Shown here in pieces: positions 26,014-36,000 of a stretch of DNA of 64,000 nucleotides. This stretch comes from an uncultured Flavobacteriaceae bacterium (GTDB lineage: Bacteria > Bacteroidota > Bacteroidia > Flavobacteriales > Flavobacteriaceae), in contig CANLVG010000001.1 in assembly GCA_947494565.1 (NCBI GenBank), forward strand, positions 434,001 to 498,000, given 5' to 3'. Position numbers and translations under genes: made by a program. Every line of letters starts with the position of its first letter. Position 1 is the first letter of the stretch. Under the pieces are notes generated by a model, which was given only the letters and a program-made list of their open reading frames with translations, was not told the origin of the DNA and searched no databases.

Positions 26014-28077
26014 GTGAGAATTCTAGACCGGTATATTTTATCGCGATTTCTATTCAATTTGTTCAGTTCGTTCGCGATAATGATGCTCATCTTCATTTTC
26101 CAATCGATTTGGCTCTTTATAGATGATCTCGCCGGTCGTGGCCTCGATATGTTGATTATCGGGAAGTTCTTTTTTTACAAAATGCCCGAACTTACCGAAA
26201 AGGTACTGCCGCTAACCGTATTGCTCTCTTCAATTCTGACCTTCGGGACGTTCGCCGAAAACTACGAGTTTGCTGCGATGAAGGCCTCTGGTATTTCATT
26301 GCAACGTTCGATGTTGAGCATCATCATCTTTATATTTGTTTTGGGTGTTGGCACCTTTTGGTTTGCCAATAGTGTCATACCTGCCTCGGAACAGAAAATA
26401 TTCAACTTACGAAGGAATATTGCGAAATTAAAGCCCGCAGTGGCTATCGCGGAGGGCGTTTTCAGCGATTTTGAAAGTGCCGACATGAATATTAAGGTGG
26501 ATAATAAATACGGTGAAAACGACCGCTTTTTAGAGAATGTCATCATCCACCAAAAGACAAAGACCAATATCAATTATCGTGTGGTCAAATCCAATACAGG
26601 TGAATTGATCAGTGGTGAAAAATCGGATATCATTCAATTGGTATTACAAGATGGTCATCTCTATCAAAACGTTCAGTCTAAAGGTCAGGGTAAGCGCAAA
26701 CAGCCCTTCGCCAAAGGAATCTTTGAAACCTATACCATGAACATCGATCTCTCGGAGTTCAACAATGTCGATTTGGAGGAAGAGCGCGATACCCGTACGG
26801 AAAAAATGAAGAATGTTTCGCGTCTTAGAAAAGATACGGATTCCTTAAAAAAAGACAACCTGCGAATCGTTCGGGCGTTTTCAAAGAACGTACTCGCCAC
26901 GAAAATGGGAGCCTTTACCGTACTACCCTCAGACAGTACGTCGGTCAAAAGCAACAACACCGAAAAGGACAGTCTGTACCAATTAGAACACCCCATCAAA
27001 AAAGTGACTGCCAAAAACGGTGGTGAAGTCGTTGAAAACATCGTCGACCTCTATCCGGAATGGCAACAAGTACAACTCACGAATTCTGCCAAAAACTCGG
27101 TATCCAATATTCTGACCTCGATACGTGGAAAGCGGAACGAACTCGATAAACGCTATGAGATTCATCGCCGACACATTTATGCAACGCATGAAAAGTTCGC
27201 CTTGGCCTTCTCTTGTATCATTTTGTTCTTTGTCGGGGCACCTTTAGGAGCGATTATCAGAAAAGGCGGACTGGGGCTTCCCATGGTTATCGCGATCGTG
27301 CTCTTTTTGGTGTACTATTTCTTGGGAGTTTTTGCTGAAAACTACGCTTATAAAGGTAATATGCACCCCATTTTAGGAGCTTGGACACCTACACTGATCA
27401 TGTTGCCACTGGGGATTTCCCTCACCAAGCGGGCAACGGCCGATAAAGGATTGATGGCCTTTAGTCGAATCATAGACTTCTTCAAAGGATTGTTCGCCCG
27501 GTTCAAAAAAGAAGACGAAACGGATGCTGACCCCTCCCCCGACGAGACCATTTTTCCGGTGGATTCCGCTGATTTCAAGTTACTACAAGCCAATTCGGAC
27601 GATAATTTGATCGATATCGCAAAAAGATACAAGCAATATGATATGGACTTGAAAAGCAGGGATACGGCCCTGCATATTTTGGAGTCTAGAGGGATTTCGA
27701 CTTTTGAACTCAAAATTCACGGGCAGTTAGACAATTCCAAATTCGAAGAAACCGATTTGGCTATGAAAAGTTTTGTTCGGAATTCAAATACCGCCTTAGT
27801 ACTCTATCTTTCATCCATTTTATTGGTTGTTGCTGGCTTCTTTTTAACCAAGGAATCGATTCTTGGTGTTCTTTCCATCGTTTCCCGGATTGGCGGACTG
27901 GCCGCTCTTGTTTTCATCGTTTTGGCCGCTGATAGTTACAAAAAAGTGAGGAAAATGATTGGCAAGAACGACAGTAACCTGATTTACGCCATTTTCTTAT
28001 TGGGCGTACCTGCATTTTTCATTATATATTTGTTTACTAGGTCGAAACTAAAAAAAGAAATCAAATCAATCCGATAG
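26014..28077 (+). CDS. LptF/LptG (YjgP/YjgQ) family permease with C-terminal extension, GTG start
   Basis: 687 residues, nearly twice the E. coli LptF/LptG length. Starts at GTG, 1 bp after lolA. The N-terminal MRILDRYILSRFLFNLFSSF and three helices (about 12-38, 62-85, 105-128) are followed by the periplasmic jellyroll region with a charged insert (about 260-380), then three helices (about 395-475; APLGAIIRKGGLGLP). Beyond the normal end lies about 200 residues: a charged cytoplasmic segment and three more helices (about 590-685). The family extracts LPS from the inner membrane and feeds the Lpt bridge, driven by LptB. The extra domain is of unknown role. Confidence 0.92.
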   Translation: MRILDRYILSRFLFNLFSSFAIMMLIFIFQSIWLFIDDLAGRGLDMLIIGKFFFYKMPELTEKVLPLTVLLSSILTFGTFAENYEFAAMKASGISLQRSMLSIIIFIFVLGVGTFWFANSVIPASEQKIFNLRRNIAKLKPAVAIAEGVFSDFESADMNIKVDNKYGENDRFLENVIIHQKTKTNINYRVVKSNTGELISGEKSDIIQLVLQDGHLYQNVQSKGQGKRKQPFAKGIFETYTMNIDLSEFNNVDLEEERDTRTEKMKNVSRLRKDTDSLKKDNLRIVRAFSKNVLATKMGAFTVLPSDSTSVKSNNTEKDSLYQLEHPIKKVTAKNGGEVVENIVDLYPEWQQVQLTNSAKNSVSNILTSIRGKRNELDKRYEIHRRHIYATHEKFALAFSCIILFFVGAPLGAIIRKGGLGLPMVIAIVLFLVYYFLGVFAENYAYKGNMHPILGAWTPTLIMLPLGISLTKRATADKGLMAFSRIIDFFKGLFARFKKEDETDADPSPDETIFPVDSADFKLLQANSDDNLIDIAKRYKQYDMDLKSRDTALHILESRGISTFELKIHGQLDNSKFEETDLAMKSFVRNSNTALVLYLSSILLVVAGFFLTKESILGVLSIVSRIGGLAALVFIVLAADSYKKVRKMIGKNDSNLIYAIFLLGVPAFFIIYLFTRSKLKKEIKSIR

Positions 28078-28082
28078 GAAAA

Positions 28083-29228
28083 ATGGCTATAGATACCATT
28101 AGTAAGGAAATACAATTGCATACCATCGAAGAGGCCATTGCCGATATTCGTAAGGGCAAGGTCATTATCGTAGTAGATGACGAGAACCGTGAGAATGAAG
28201 GTGATTTCGTCGCTGCTGCGGAACTGGCGACCCCTGAAACCGTCAATTTTATGGCGACCCATGGCCGGGGCCTGATTTGTGCCCCGTTAACGGAAAAACG
28301 ATGTGAGCAACTCGGTCTGCACATGATGGTCAACAACAATACGGACCCTTTGGAAACCGCCTTTACCGTTTCGGTCGATTTAAGGGGCCATGGGGTCACT
28401 ACAGGCATTAGTGCTTCTGATCGTGCTAAAACGGTTTGCGCGCTTACTGATACGAATGTTAAACCGCACGATCTCGCACGTCCTGGGCATATTTTTCCTC
28501 TTGTTGCCAAAGAAGGTGGGGTGCTCCGTAGAACTGGTCATACAGAAGCGGCAATCGATTTTGCACGTTTGGCAGGATTGCAACCTGCCGGCATCATCGT
28601 GGAGATTATGAACGAGGACGGAAGTATGGCCCGTTTGCCGCAACTATGTGAGGTCGCCAAAAAATTCGACCTTAAAATCGTCTCGATCGAATCATTGGTT
28701 GCGTATCGAATGGAACACGATAGCCTCATCGAGAAAAAGGAAGATTTTGATATTACGACCCGTTTCGGCAAGTTTCGGTTACGCGCCTACATGCAAACGA
28801 CCAACAACCATGTTCATATCGCTCTTACCAAAGGAACTTGGAATAAAGATGAGAAGGTACTGACCAGAATCAACTCTACCCTGGTCAATAATGATATTTT
28901 AGGCACCCTGACCAATAATCCGGATAAGAAGTTGGACGATATGTTCAAAGCCATCAATAAGGAAGGAAAAGGGGCGATCGTATTCATTAACCAAGACTCC
29001 GAATCACTTAACCTCCTCGCCCGATTGAGCGAATTAAAGGAACTTCAAGAAAAGGGTATTCTGAAAGCACCTAAAATTGAAATGGATGCCCGTGACTTCG
29101 GTATCGGTGCTCAAATTCTTCATGACCTCAGTATCACAAAAATGAGATTGCTCTCAAATGGAGCGCATACGAAACGAGTCGGCATCGTCGGCTACGGTCT
29201 TGAAATTGTGGAATACGTGGGTTATTAA
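28083..29228 (+). CDS. ribB: 3,4-dihydroxy-2-butanone-4-phosphate synthase fused to a degenerate GTP cyclohydrolase II domain
   Basis: 381 residues. The N-terminal RibB domain (about 1-208) is intact: DDENRENEGDF (32-42) for metal binding and RRTGHTEAAIDFARLAG (149-165). It makes the four-carbon riboflavin precursor from ribulose 5-phosphate. The C-terminal part (about 217-381) has the RibA fold but lost its chemistry: the three zinc cysteines of GTP cyclohydrolase II are Leu267, Asn278 and Pro280, and the RQEGRGIG motif reads NQDSESLN (303-310). It is therefore RibBA-like in layout but should be only RibB in activity. Five bp after lptFG, at the end of the conserved run. Confidence 0.9.
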   Translation: MAIDTISKEIQLHTIEEAIADIRKGKVIIVVDDENRENEGDFVAAAELATPETVNFMATHGRGLICAPLTEKRCEQLGLHMMVNNNTDPLETAFTVSVDLRGHGVTTGISASDRAKTVCALTDTNVKPHDLARPGHIFPLVAKEGGVLRRTGHTEAAIDFARLAGLQPAGIIVEIMNEDGSMARLPQLCEVAKKFDLKIVSIESLVAYRMEHDSLIEKKEDFDITTRFGKFRLRAYMQTTNNHVHIALTKGTWNKDEKVLTRINSTLVNNDILGTLTNNPDKKLDDMFKAINKEGKGAIVFINQDSESLNLLARLSELKELQEKGILKAPKIEMDARDFGIGAQILHDLSITKMRLLSNGAHTKRVGIVGYGLEIVEYVGY

Positions 29229-29264
29229 GCCACACTGCATGAATTCAAGTCCCCTTTAACCTGG

Positions 29265-30053
29265 TTAGAGTCTGCGTATCCAAATATTTCTGAATTGTGT
29301 CTTGTTACCGTGATCCTGAAGGGAAATCACATCTTCACCATGGGCTTCTGGGTAATCATGAAGACCAATATAGTAGGTGTTTCCGTTGATCATGGAATGA
29401 TTTTGTACTAATACCCCATTGTGAAGTACCGTTATTGTCGCTTTGGCATCTAAACTACCATCTTCCTTGAATCGTGGCGCCTTATAAATGATGTCATAAC
29501 TATTCCACTCCAACGGACTACGCATGGCGTTGACCAAAGGTGCGTGGTCTTTGTAAATACTGGCCGCTTGACCATTCCGGTAGGTACGGTTATTATAGGA
29601 ATCCAAAATCTGCAGTTCGTACCTGTTCTGCAAAAATACGCCACTGTTCCCCCTACCTTGACTTTCACTTTCTACTTTATCAGGAGCACTGAACTCAATA
29701 TGTAATTGACAATCCCCGAATTTCATTTGGGTCTGTATTCCACCTGAACCTGGTACAACTTCCATATGATCGTTATTGACGATTTTCCATGGAGCTCCTT
29801 TGGTTGCATCCGTTGAACTTACCCATTGATCGAGATTCTCTCCATTGAATAAGATAATCGCATCGGAGGGGGCGTCGCCCAGCGTCTTGGCTGGGGTGAC
29901 CACGGGTACCTCGGGCTCCCATATCTCGGTCATCTCCGGCTTCATAGGCATTGGAGACTCCTCAGGCGGTGTACTTGAATACGTTTGTGCTTGCAGCTGA
30001 ACACCGAAGCAAATAAGAAAAACATGGAACAAGGAAGGCTTTAATTTTATCAT
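29265..30053 (-). CDS. exported DUF1080 (3-keto-disaccharide hydrolase-type, LamG-like) protein
   Basis: 262 residues. A signal peptide ends near LQAQT; a Pro/Glu-rich linker (residues about 25-60) leads to a single DUF1080 domain beginning SDAIILFNGENLDQW and including GGIQTQMKFGDCQLHIEFSA, RGNSGVFLQNRYELQILDSY and EWNSYDIIYKAPRF. The family is a concanavalin-like beta sandwich; some members hydrolyse 3-keto-glycosides in sugar degradation. It is alone here, convergent with the ribB gene. Periplasmic or outer-membrane location likely. Enzyme activity is inferred from family only. Confidence 0.88.
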   Translation of the reverse strand: MIKLKPSLFHVFLICFGVQLQAQTYSSTPPEESPMPMKPEMTEIWEPEVPVVTPAKTLGDAPSDAIILFNGENLDQWVSSTDATKGAPWKIVNNDHMEVVPGSGGIQTQMKFGDCQLHIEFSAPDKVESESQGRGNSGVFLQNRYELQILDSYNNRTYRNGQAASIYKDHAPLVNAMRSPLEWNSYDIIYKAPRFKEDGSLDAKATITVLHNGVLVQNHSMINGNTYYIGLHDYPEAHGEDVISLQDHGNKTQFRNIWIRRL

Positions 30054-30126
30054 AGGTTCTTTATAAAAAATGTTGTTTTAAATATAGCTAAATCTTTATT
30101 AAGATTTAGCAAATGGAATCAAGACG

Positions 30127-31320
30127 TTAGCTGACCGCCCCTATTATTTCCTTCATTCGAAGTGCTCGTGAGTTCACCTCTTCATCGGTCCACCCTAATT
30201 TAATCAAACATGAAATCGTACGCCCCACCCAATGATCGGATTTTGAAAAATCGGCTTTCCCGTAATCAGGAAGTTGATCATAGACTGCTTGAGGTAATCT
30301 CCCCAAAGATTTCAATTGGGTGAGATGATGCCATTTTCTATGATAATGCCAATTGTTATCGTACCAATAGAAACAACCATCAATACCTTTCGAAGTCAGG
30401 GCCTCTTGTGTTTTTTTTGCCGTATCGGCGTCTGGCATAAAGAAATTCAAGAAGGCATAGCTCTCCTCTCCCCCTTCGGGCACGCGCCGAAAAGAAACTC
30501 CTTTGACCCCTTCTAATGCGCTTCTGAGTGTTGAATAGTTCTTTTTCTGAATCGCTAAAAAATCATCAAGTCGCTCCAATTGCGCCAAGCCGACAGCGGC
30601 ATTGAGCTCTGAAATACGATAATTATACCCTAGAAAAGGATGTGTCTCAGCTCCCCTATCGTTTCCTACATGGTCATGGCCATGATCGGAATAGTGATCC
30701 GCATGCCGTTTGTACTGCTCATGATCTGTAACTACTGCCCCACCTTCCCCGCAGGTAATTGTCTTTACATAATCAAAGGAAAAGCATCCTAGATCACCAT
30801 AAGTTCCTAAGGGTTTCCCCTCAAAGGTTCCTCCAATGGCTTGACAGGCGTCTTCCAATAGCAACAATTGATGTTCTTCACAAATATGCTTCAAAGCCCT
30901 CAAATCGGCCATGGATCCGCACATATGAACGGGCATGATTACCTTGGTCCTTTCCGTAATTGCTTCTTTTACCGCATGGGGGTCAAGTGTCAGGGTATCA
31001 TCGACATCGACTAAAACAGGTACAGCGCCCAACGCCAAAATAGATTCAAAACTGGCGACAAAAGTAAATGTGGGCATGATTACCTCATCACCTGCCCCGA
31101 TACCCGCGCTCGCCAGGGCTACAGTTAGTGCTGAAGTACCGCTACTTACCAACTGTGCATGCCCTACTTGCAGTCTTTTTGCCAATGCCTCTTCCAATGC
31201 TTTGGCCTTCCAATGCCCATTGCGCATGCCATCAAACCCATAGCGCATGAGTACACCTGACTCCAATACATGATTTACTTGTTCACGTTCGGCCTCTCCA
31301 AAAAGTTCAAATCCTGGCAT
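30127..31320 (-). CDS. DegT/DnrJ/EryC1/StrS family PLP aminotransferase
   Basis: 397 residues of the sugar aminotransferase family. Cofactor motifs are SSGTSALTVAL (59-69), the Asp-containing LLLLEDACQAIGG (153-165) and the Schiff-base Lys186 in CFSFDYVKTITCGEGG. Members transfer an amino group from glutamate to a keto-sugar nucleotide for surface polysaccharides or antibiotics. A His-rich stretch DHYSDHGHDHVGN (about 210-222) is unusual by eye. No sugar-nucleotide genes flank it, so it may be a stand-alone enzyme; the substrate is unknown. The Met at 31320 fits the family start (MPGFELFGEAE). Confidence 0.9.
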   Translation of the reverse strand: MPGFELFGEAEREQVNHVLESGVLMRYGFDGMRNGHWKAKALEEALAKRLQVGHAQLVSSGTSALTVALASAGIGAGDEVIMPTFTFVASFESILALGAVPVLVDVDDTLTLDPHAVKEAITERTKVIMPVHMCGSMADLRALKHICEEHQLLLLEDACQAIGGTFEGKPLGTYGDLGCFSFDYVKTITCGEGGAVVTDHEQYKRHADHYSDHGHDHVGNDRGAETHPFLGYNYRISELNAAVGLAQLERLDDFLAIQKKNYSTLRSALEGVKGVSFRRVPEGGEESYAFLNFFMPDADTAKKTQEALTSKGIDGCFYWYDNNWHYHRKWHHLTQLKSLGRLPQAVYDQLPDYGKADFSKSDHWVGRTISCLIKLGWTDEEVNSRALRMKEIIGAVS

Positions 31321-31435
31321 ATTAGTATTTTGCTACTTGATATTAATTAATTCACAACTAAATATTGATACATGCAGATGGTTCACCACCAATTGATCAT
31401 TCTTCACTGATTATTTTTTATTGATAATCCTACCC

Positions 31436-32092
31436 CTAGGATATTTCGATAATACTGTCATCCATATTTCTACGGACCTTCTTAAAGGTCGAAAAAATAT
31501 CATCTTCCGACCGATAGCCTACTGGCATGACCAGAACGGCCGTCAATCCTTTTTCTTCCAAATTTAAAAGGCGATCATATCCTTCTGGCGAAAAACCTTC
31601 CATGGGGCAAGAATCTATTTTTTCCATGGCACATACGGTCAATAGATTTCCCATGGCCAAATAGGCTTGGTTTTTGGACCATTCTTGAACTTCAAGCGCA
31701 TCTTTTTTTGAAAAGCTTTCGACCAGACTATTTTTGAACGGACTCAAGATATCATCACTGGTACCACGAACATTTTTTACCTTTTCAAAATAACTGGCGA
31801 TGTAGGTTTCATCGATAGTTTTTTCGATACAGAGTACCAATATGTGCGATGCCTGGGCTACTTGCTGCTGCTGCATGGATAGGGGCACGAGCTGTTCTTG
31901 CAATTCTTTGTTGTGCACAACGACCATCTTTATCGGCTGTAGGCCATAGGAAGTTGCCGTGAGGTTAAAGGCTTGCTTTAATTTCTCTACCTTCTCTGAA
32001 GGTAGCATTCGCTTCGCGTCAAACTTTTTAACTGCGTAGCGCCACTCCAAATTCTCAATACTGTTCATGTTTTCCATAGCGTTATTCCTCAA
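31436..32092 (-). CDS. nitroreductase family NAD(P)H-dependent oxidoreductase (NfsB-like)
   Basis: 218 residues. FMN-binding motifs of the nitroreductase fold include the N-terminal RYAVKKFDA, the central TATSYGLQPIKMVVV and the C-terminal MPVGYRSEDD. NfsB-type enzymes are cytoplasmic homodimers that reduce nitroaromatics and quinones with NAD(P)H. The annotated Met may be preceded by unneeded residues; MENMNS five residues in is an equally good start. Downstream neighbour is a TauE/SafE permease, 24 bp away on the same strand. Confidence 0.9.
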   Translation of the reverse strand: MRNNAMENMNSIENLEWRYAVKKFDAKRMLPSEKVEKLKQAFNLTATSYGLQPIKMVVVHNKELQEQLVPLSMQQQQVAQASHILVLCIEKTIDETYIASYFEKVKNVRGTSDDILSPFKNSLVESFSKKDALEVQEWSKNQAYLAMGNLLTVCAMEKIDSCPMEGFSPEGYDRLLNLEEKGLTAVLVMPVGYRSEDDIFSTFKKVRRNMDDSIIEIS

Positions 32093-32116
32093 TACTCAGG
32101 AATCAATTTAATATGT

Positions 32117-32869
32117 TTAAAAAAACCAAAGTTTAATGGACATGGCCGCCACCATGATGACCAAGAAGGTCTTGATAAAACCATCTCCTTTATCGACAGA
32201 AACCCGACTGGCCAACCAACCTCCTGTTGCATTTCCGATAGCCATTATCAAACCTACTTTCCAAATGACCTTATCGTTCCAAATGAATATGGCCAGGGCA
32301 GAGAGCGTGTAAATAAATACCACGGCCACTTTGGTCGCGTTCGCCCGTACCAAGGTCATATGGTGTACATAGTGCAAAAATAAGATAATTATAAAGCCCA
32401 ATCCGGCATTGATGAAACCGCCATAGATACCAAAGAAGAAAAAAGCGATGACACCTATCCAGAGGTATTTCCCCGTTAGACGCTCTTGTAGCTCCATCAG
32501 TTTGATCTTAGGCTTGAATAGGATGATCAATACCACGATAATCATGATGATCGCAAGAATTCGATTGAAGGTTTCCCCCTTGATGTCCACAGCGATTTGG
32601 GCCCCTATAATCGCCCCTAATAGTGCGGATATACCCAGATAAATATTAAAAGGGGCCGTAGAGACGCCCTTACTTTTAAAACCGGCCGTGGCAATGGCGG
32701 TCTGTATGATGATGGCCACCCTATTGGTTCCGTTGGCCACACTGGGCGGAAGACCCAGAAAAATCAATACCGGAAGCGATAGTAGGGATCCACCCCCCGC
32801 CACGGTGTTGATGAAGCCGACGGCAAAACCAACAACGATCAATAATGGATAGTGGTACCATTCTTGCAT
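32117..32869 (-). CDS. TauE/SafE (TSUP) family sulfite/sulfonate-type permease
   Basis: 250 residues with about eight membrane helices. The family signature GFINTVAGGGSLLSLPVLIF lies in the first helix pair (about residues 17-37), and the second half repeats the pattern (GGFINAGLGFIIILFL). TSUP proteins move sulfite, sulfoacetate or related anions across the inner membrane. It is the last gene before the large membrane ATPase and is on the same strand, 24 bp after the nitroreductase. Substrate cannot be set by sequence. Confidence 0.9.
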   Translation of the reverse strand: MQEWYHYPLLIVVGFAVGFINTVAGGGSLLSLPVLIFLGLPPSVANGTNRVAIIIQTAIATAGFKSKGVSTAPFNIYLGISALLGAIIGAQIAVDIKGETFNRILAIIMIIVVLIILFKPKIKLMELQERLTGKYLWIGVIAFFFFGIYGGFINAGLGFIIILFLHYVHHMTLVRANATKVAVVFIYTLSALAIFIWNDKVIWKVGLIMAIGNATGGWLASRVSVDKGDGFIKTFLVIMVAAMSIKLWFF

Positions 32870-33030
32870 TGCACAAATATAACACCAATTGCATCTAGGA
32901 TGTACTTACCTTCAAGAGAAATTGGTAGTCGATCCGGAAGGGAGGTTATTGCAAACAAAATCGAAGGTGCCACTGAACGAACCCGAGTTGATGCGGTCAT
33001 GTACCTGTTGGTTCCTAGTTAATTGCGGCA

Positions 33031-36000
33031 CTACCCTTTTTGTCCGCCACGGGCCAGTAGTGCACTCAATATCGGAATAACCACTCCGATGCCCCCCAAC
33101 GCCCCGACAAGTGCTTCAAAATCCTTCAGGAATCCGGGTTCCCCAAGAAAAATAAAAACGAGTATGGTTAAGATGATCAAGTAAAAAATAACGCGCATAG
33201 TTCCCCAAGAACCTTCACCTCGGTTCTTATATTCCAATCGCAAAGCTTCATTCATGGAGACCGAGGAAGAAATAAAGTTTTTAAAACTGCGATTAAAGAT
33301 GGCCGGTCGGTCGTTCCATATGATAAGCCCTTTTTTCATTAACGAGAACAGTGAATTCCCGTTTTTTATATTCAGGAATCCATCTTTGGCCAGATCGTAG
33401 AGCATGTAGCGCTCACGGGTAGGTAGCGAATTCCAAATGTCGGTATAATACCCGTGACTTAAGTTTTGCGTATGCATCACCATGCGCTGTTCATCTATTT
33501 GAAAGCTATCATCCTCAGTCTTACCCAAGGTTATTAAGTTTTTGGCATAGATTACCGGAGCAAGGGTGGGAAGGAATTTGCCAAACCCCAATTCATCGGC
33601 AACACATTGTTTTATGGCTTCGTCCGGTTCGTCAGTGATCATTATTTTCACTTTTTCCTTTCCATCGGTAATGCCTATGAGCACTTGAGGGAATGCACTT
33701 AGAATGTTTCGCCACGCATTGAAATCACTCACTAGTTTGATATTCAATTCTTCCGATTCAGATTGTGAATTTTGGTAAAAACCCAAAATCTGACTGGGGT
33801 ATACCTCGGAACACAGCACCACTGGTTTACCTAAAGAAATCAAAAATGAAATCAAGCGTAACTTGATTCGGTTGGCTTCATATGACATCAGGTGGTGCTC
33901 TAGATTCTCAATAATGAAAGCGCATTCGTCGTGTAGTTGCTGTTCAAGGGATAGTATGGGGTTTTCTTCCTTCTGGCTTTCGACCTGAGAGCTCTTCTTT
34001 CTAACTGGCTCGGTATTGGTGACCGGATACTTGCGTAGCTTTTCTACAATTGCTGAGATATCAGTATCTTCCCGTAAATCGTCTAACCGCATCATCGACA
34101 GAATAAGCGGCTCGTCACAACCAGCAGCACGCAACACTTCTTTCGCAAAGGTGGTTTTCCCCGAGAACGGAAGACCGGTAAGCAGCAATCCTGAATTGGC
34201 ATCTCTTGTCGCCAATACCTTAGCAAATTTGGGGATGTATTCCTTATTGCCCTTGATATCAAAATCATTGGGTTTTAAATTCATAAAACGAAATCCGATA
34301 AAGCGATCGATGAAAAAGGAAATCAAGGCGAAAAGCAAGGCCAAAATACCAAGTAGTCCGATTCCTTTCAGCACCAGCATTAACCAAGGCACCCCTGCAA
34401 TGCCCTTCTCTTTAGGGCTGTTAGGTGACTGTGTTGTGAGTAGTTTTGTGGGGCGAGTGCCATAATCCATTTGAAACATGGTGCTATCTTCCATTTCTTT
34501 GCTCCTCCATGTTTCATCAAGGGATTTTCGATAGATCATGGCTTGGAAATCCCTGATCTTTTCATCATAAATCGGTCGCGTGCTCCAAAGAAGTCTTCGA
34601 AAGCTGTCAGACTCATAATTTTCCTCTTCATCTAAAGGATCCATGGGAACACGGGATACAGTACCCAAATATTGTCCTTCGTTCAGGTGATACTCATAAA
34701 CACTTTGGAATTCACCTTCATGGTATTCCGGTGCGGGAAGCTTTTCCCTTAGGCGATTTTCTTTTTGAACAAACTCTGATGACATATGAAATTGGTCAGC
34801 CTTTGTCCAAATCAAATCGTTGATTTCCCTGGCCTTTTTAAAGAATAAGGTGGTGGGAAATACAGAAGCCAATAATAGCCAACAAAATAAAAATAGAATG
34901 TAGTTCTTTGGAAAGGGTAAATTCATTCTTTTTTTGACAAATCCCACCCAAGCATCGGTGGCATTGTGCTCTTTGATTTTTTGTAATCGGAAAAGATAGA
35001 TGGTGCATACCACTTGTACCGGAATAACCACTAGAAGTATCCAAAATAAACCACTTCCGAGACGTATCAATAATACATCGAGTAAGAAAATAGCCAACAA
35101 CACCAAGGCGTCACTCATCCGCAAACCCAATTTATTCGCTTTTGTTCTTGGCTTCAGCGAGTAGTACACTAGCAGGTAAGACCATGAAATGAATAAAAAA
35201 CTAAGGATAATGGAGGAAGAGGGTAGAAAACTTACAAACATACTAAGTGGAACGGCAATTGTAAGCACTGCCAAAAACAGTGTGGAAAGCAGAATATAAC
35301 TCTTTTCGCTGTCCTCTTTTGGAGTCAGGAACTCAAACGGAAATACCTTGAACTTATAGAGACCTGATCCCGTGTTCTTCTTGAGTACCGAAAAAAGGGC
35401 GACCAGACCTATGAGCAATAGCACAAAGAATATGGCCATTCCAGTAATGGACAATACCTCGGAAACCCGAATCCGTAATAGGCTTAAATCATAGAAGGTG
35501 ATTACGCTCAGGTTAGTGCCCTCAATAGGGGCTACATAGAATATTTGACTTTCATCGCGATACTTCACGACCCCTTGTGCTGCCACTCTACCATTAATCG
35601 CAGCCCTTACATCACCGAATTTCCGGCTTACAGCAAAAAAGTTCTCTAAAGTGGAACGTCCGATCCGTGAATGAAACCAGACTTCACCCGTATTATCGAT
35701 AACCGCGTACTGGTAGCCAAATGGCATAATTGGATTGTGAACGGAACTGAGTTGTGCGCTGGCCACCTTGAAATATCTTTGATCCTTGTGGTCGCGCAAA
35801 ATATAAACGGCCTCTTCCTTTTGGTCCTCTATGGAAACCACGGGCCGCATTACATAGGGTATACCATCGTTGGTTTTCCAGACGTTGTGGTCTTTTCTGA
35901 AGTCCTCGTAATAAATTCGTTCTTTTAAATTGATTCTTGAAAGAGAATCCTTTGGGCGCCGGATACCGTTTAAGGTATAGCATACAAGTCCATTTTCATA

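Noticed and set aside
28023-28082. FMN riboswitch before the ribB-like gene
   Set aside because: The gap to lptFG is 5 bp and the gene is inside an operon; there is no room for a riboswitch.
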